Source: Pseudobutyrivibrio sp. (GTDB lineage: Bacteria; Bacillota; Clostridia; Lachnospirales; Lachnospiraceae). From it: a stretch of 64,000 nt of DNA. The translations under genes were made by a program, and so were the position numbers. This document shows positions 62,085 through 64,000 of the stretch, one piece after another (the first letter of the stretch is position 1; each line of letters opens with the position of its first letter). Where the stretch lies: assembly GCA_024697025.1 (NCBI GenBank), contig JAILGH010000057.1:17784-81783 (forward strand), written 5' to 3'. The notes under the pieces were generated by a model. That model did not search any database. It had not been told where the DNA came from and saw only the letters and a program-made list of their open reading frames with translations.

Positions 62085-63512
62085 ATGGCAATTAATAGAA
62101 ATGAAAACTCTACAAATAACAATAATGGATTCGATATTAGGCGGAGCATGTATCCAGATTATTATTATGAAAGGTCTAATGAATTTGATTATAGTCAGGG
62201 GATGCTTCCAGATTATTATGATACTGATAATTACTATGAAAATATTTCAGTTAAAACAAGTGGTGAATCAGAAATAGATATTGAAAATGAAATAGAACAT
62301 TTATCAAAAGTTGAATATTACGATTATAAAGCATATAGGGAATTAATGGCAAAGTCTAAAAATAGAACTTTAGAGCAAGAAGGGCAATTTGATGATAGAA
62401 TTGTTATTCTATATGAATTAGATGATTGTAATAATAAGCTTTCTAAGATAGATGAACTTGAAGAATGGAATAATAATAATAGATTATTAACGAAAAATGG
62501 CAAAAAAGAGCGTAGAGAAATATTACATAGTTTAAAAGAAGAATATAAATCCATTAAAAAAGATTTAAATTCTTTGTATATGAAAAATCTTTCGCAAATT
62601 TATAATGACTATGCTGTAACTGATTATGCAATACGTGGAGCTTTTGATAGTAAAAAAAATATTGATAGCAAATATAGTAAGGCAACAAAAAAATTCCCTA
62701 AACAACTATTTCGTGATGAGCCAGAGGATAGATTAACAAGGAAAAATTTAGAAGAATTAGTAAATAAATCAGCTACAAGTTTAAGTGATGCTTTAAATAG
62801 TGTTTATAAGACCAATAATTGGGCGGGTTATAACAATTATGTTAATAAACAAATCGATGCAATTTACAATAGAGCAAATGCAATAATATATTCATATGAT
62901 AATTTGACCGATGCTATTACTAGATGTAATAATATTGAAAATAATGCCGGATTATATATAGAGATGGCTAATAGCTTAAAATCTAGGGGTGAATTATCGA
63001 AAAAAGAAATATCAGCAGTCAATAAAGTTATAAATTATATGGAAAGACTTCAAGCTGAAAGTAAAAATAAAAGGAAAGAATATGTAGATGTTAAAATAGA
63101 TCTTGGGAATATTGCTAAGGTGTATGATATTAATGATGAATCGTTTGATTACTTTATAAATTATAAAACGGATATAAATAATGAAAGAGATTCATTGAAT
63201 TATATAAATGAAAATATAAACACCCTCACGGAATATGATTCTTTGACAGATGTTGAATTAGAAAATATTCATAATGAACCCCAAAAATCTAATCTCAAAA
63301 TTAATGATAATAAAAAAGTAGACTCGAAAAAAGGAGTAAGCTTTGCTGGCACAAAGAGCTTAGCATTTGATAAGAACTCACCTCCAAAAGATTTAGAGAC
63401 TGGTGCAAAAATAATGAATGATATATATGATGAACCAAGTTCTAGTAGCACGAGGTTAACAAAGCCAGAAAAAAGGGTAAACAAAAATTCTAAAAGAGTT
63501 CAAGAACATTAG
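62085..63512 (+). CDS. AT-rich protein of unknown function, second of a pair
   Basis: This 475-aa Asn/Lys/Tyr-rich protein is preceded by AAGGAGG. Two related Tyr-rich units near the start (MYPDYYYERSNEFDYSQ, then MLPDYYDTDNYYE) precede coiled-coil helices (IVILYELDDCNNKLSKIDELEEWNN, EYKSIKKDLNSLY) and a helical middle (IDAIYNRANAIIYSYDNLTDA). The C-terminus is basic and disordered. There is no signal peptide or membrane segment. It resembles the gene at 29918 in base composition and Asn-rich style, though direct homology is not clear. No known family; export by an uncharacterised route or a phage-like origin are both open. Confidence 0.65.
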   Translation: MAINRNENSTNNNNGFDIRRSMYPDYYYERSNEFDYSQGMLPDYYDTDNYYENISVKTSGESEIDIENEIEHLSKVEYYDYKAYRELMAKSKNRTLEQEGQFDDRIVILYELDDCNNKLSKIDELEEWNNNNRLLTKNGKKERREILHSLKEEYKSIKKDLNSLYMKNLSQIYNDYAVTDYAIRGAFDSKKNIDSKYSKATKKFPKQLFRDEPEDRLTRKNLEELVNKSATSLSDALNSVYKTNNWAGYNNYVNKQIDAIYNRANAIIYSYDNLTDAITRCNNIENNAGLYIEMANSLKSRGELSKKEISAVNKVINYMERLQAESKNKRKEYVDVKIDLGNIAKVYDINDESFDYFINYKTDINNERDSLNYINENINTLTEYDSLTDVELENIHNEPQKSNLKINDNKKVDSKKGVSFAGTKSLAFDKNSPPKDLETGAKIMNDIYDEPSSSSTRLTKPEKRVNKNSKRVQEH

Positions 63513-63539
63513 TTTTACTTAAAAATAATATATTTAAAG

Positions 63540-63566
63540 CGGCGGTACACTACGTACCGCCGTTTT
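63540..63566. terminator. Bidirectional terminator
   Basis: CGGCGGTAC (63540-63548) and GTACCGCCG (63554-63562) form a perfect 9-bp stem followed by TTTT. It lies between convergent genes. Confidence 0.88.
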
Positions 63567-63576
63567 ATAATCCCAT

Positions 63577-64000
63577 TTACTTCACCCTAGTTAACTTCGT
63601 ATTTCCGTTTAACTCTTCATATGGTACATCTATGCGATATTCACCTTCGCAATAGGCTCCCAATTCATATATTCCAAAGCAATAAGTAAAATGGTCTTTA
63701 GCGTAATATATATAGGTTGAATCAATAGAAGCACCGTTTTTGACTGCGTTGTATGCATCGTCTTCAGATGTAAAGCTGTAGTCCTCGTTGTTATTTACAT
63801 AGTTTTCCTTAGCGTTTTCTGCAATCAATACCTTGAATTCGTCTTCTGATCCAGAGAAAAAGTTTTTCATTGATAATTCTTCGCCTGTCTCTAAATCATA
63901 AATGTATTGTTCGGTGTAATAGGTGCCGTGAGGGCCACCACCGTAGTAGTATTCATTCATTGTCACAGTCAGGAATTTATCGTTTAGTATTTCAACGCCT
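63577..64000 (-). CDS. DUF3298-like protein, C-terminal part (5' end outside window)
   Basis: The frame is open through the right window edge, so only about 140 C-terminal residues are present. YYTEQYIYDLETGEELSMKNFFSGSEDEFKVLIAENAKENYV followed by GIYELGAYCEGEYRIDVPYEEL matches the DUF3298 (RsiV/YbfE-type) C-terminal domain found in anti-sigma factor RsiV and related exported proteins. The N-terminus with any membrane anchor is not visible, so an anti-sigma role cannot be tested here. Confidence 0.75.
   Translation of the reverse strand, partial: GVEILNDKFLTVTMNEYYYGGGPHGTYYTEQYIYDLETGEELSMKNFFSGSEDEFKVLIAENAKENYVNNNEDYSFTSEDDAYNAVKNGASIDSTYIYYAKDHFTYCFGIYELGAYCEGEYRIDVPYEELNGNTKLTRVK

Overview
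The window looks like a chromosomal segment of a motile, low-to-moderate-GC Lachnospiraceae bacterium, most like Butyrivibrio/Pseudobutyrivibrio. The grounds are the Firmicutes gene orders (ireB-ruvX-DUF1292, prmA-rsmE, nifS-thiI, secG-rnr-smpB-ssrA), a stand-alone glutaminyl-tRNA synthetase, the Lachnospiraceae-type families DUF5716 and DUF5717, CheV and a FliD-like protein, and typical AAGGAGG ribosome binding sites. The genus is an inference from gene content. No database search was possible, so every family assignment rests on motifs recognised by eye.

Layout. 1-3295: the end of a sugar-sensing module (YesM-type histidine kinase, a membrane-tethered binding protein, a binding lipoprotein). 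3408-6851: a rhomboid-like membrane protein, GlnRS and a DUF2225 protein. 6993-11046: prmA, rsmE, cysteine desulfurase and thiI. 11103-11333: an HPr-like protein on the minus strand. 11449-18523: mtaB, ireB, ruvX, DUF1292, RNase J, a TrmR-like methyltransferase, a TrhP-like U32 protein and a lactonase. 18618-21286: aroC, tgt and yajC. 21551-23401: two tandem secreted paralogues. 23502-25407: a membrane protein and a SprA-like metalloprotease separated by a ~400-bp near-complete inverted repeat. 25505-29748: the translation-rescue cluster secG, rnr, smpB, maf and tmRNA; the tmRNA 5' end is partly duplicated just upstream. 29918-31165: a strikingly AT-rich, repeat-containing coiled-coil gene.

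31302-36707: a DD-carboxypeptidase, HAD phosphatase, SpoU methyltransferase, GNAT acetyltransferase, GH25 muramidase and a CobD-like aminotransferase. 36975-43837: a four-gene operon of unknown function (a 1181-aa DUF5717 protein, an Hsp70-fold DUF5716 protein, a TPR-like protein and a coiled-coil membrane protein) with its own strong promoter. 43838-50977: an EEP-family phosphatase, MFS transporter, small coiled-coil membrane protein, OmpR/HK two-component pair, lipoprotein and CheV. 51036-54443: a large acidic single-pass membrane protein translationally coupled to hisH, then hisF. 54737-55510: a FliD-like protein behind a structured leader that resembles a CsrA target. 55646-57722: purine synthesis with separate IMP cyclohydrolase and AICAR transformylase. 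57742-61199: membrane proteins, including a DUF2975/HTH/DUF4173 set. 61412-63512: two more very AT-rich genes. 63577-64000: the C-terminal part of a DUF3298-like protein.

Most of the window is core housekeeping (RNA modification, translation quality control, RNA decay, amino-acid and purine synthesis). The accessory signals are the long inverted repeat, the duplicated tmRNA head, the three AT-rich orphan genes, the DUF5717/DUF5716 operon and the structured leaders. No CRISPR array, transposase, integrase or conventional tRNA gene was seen.
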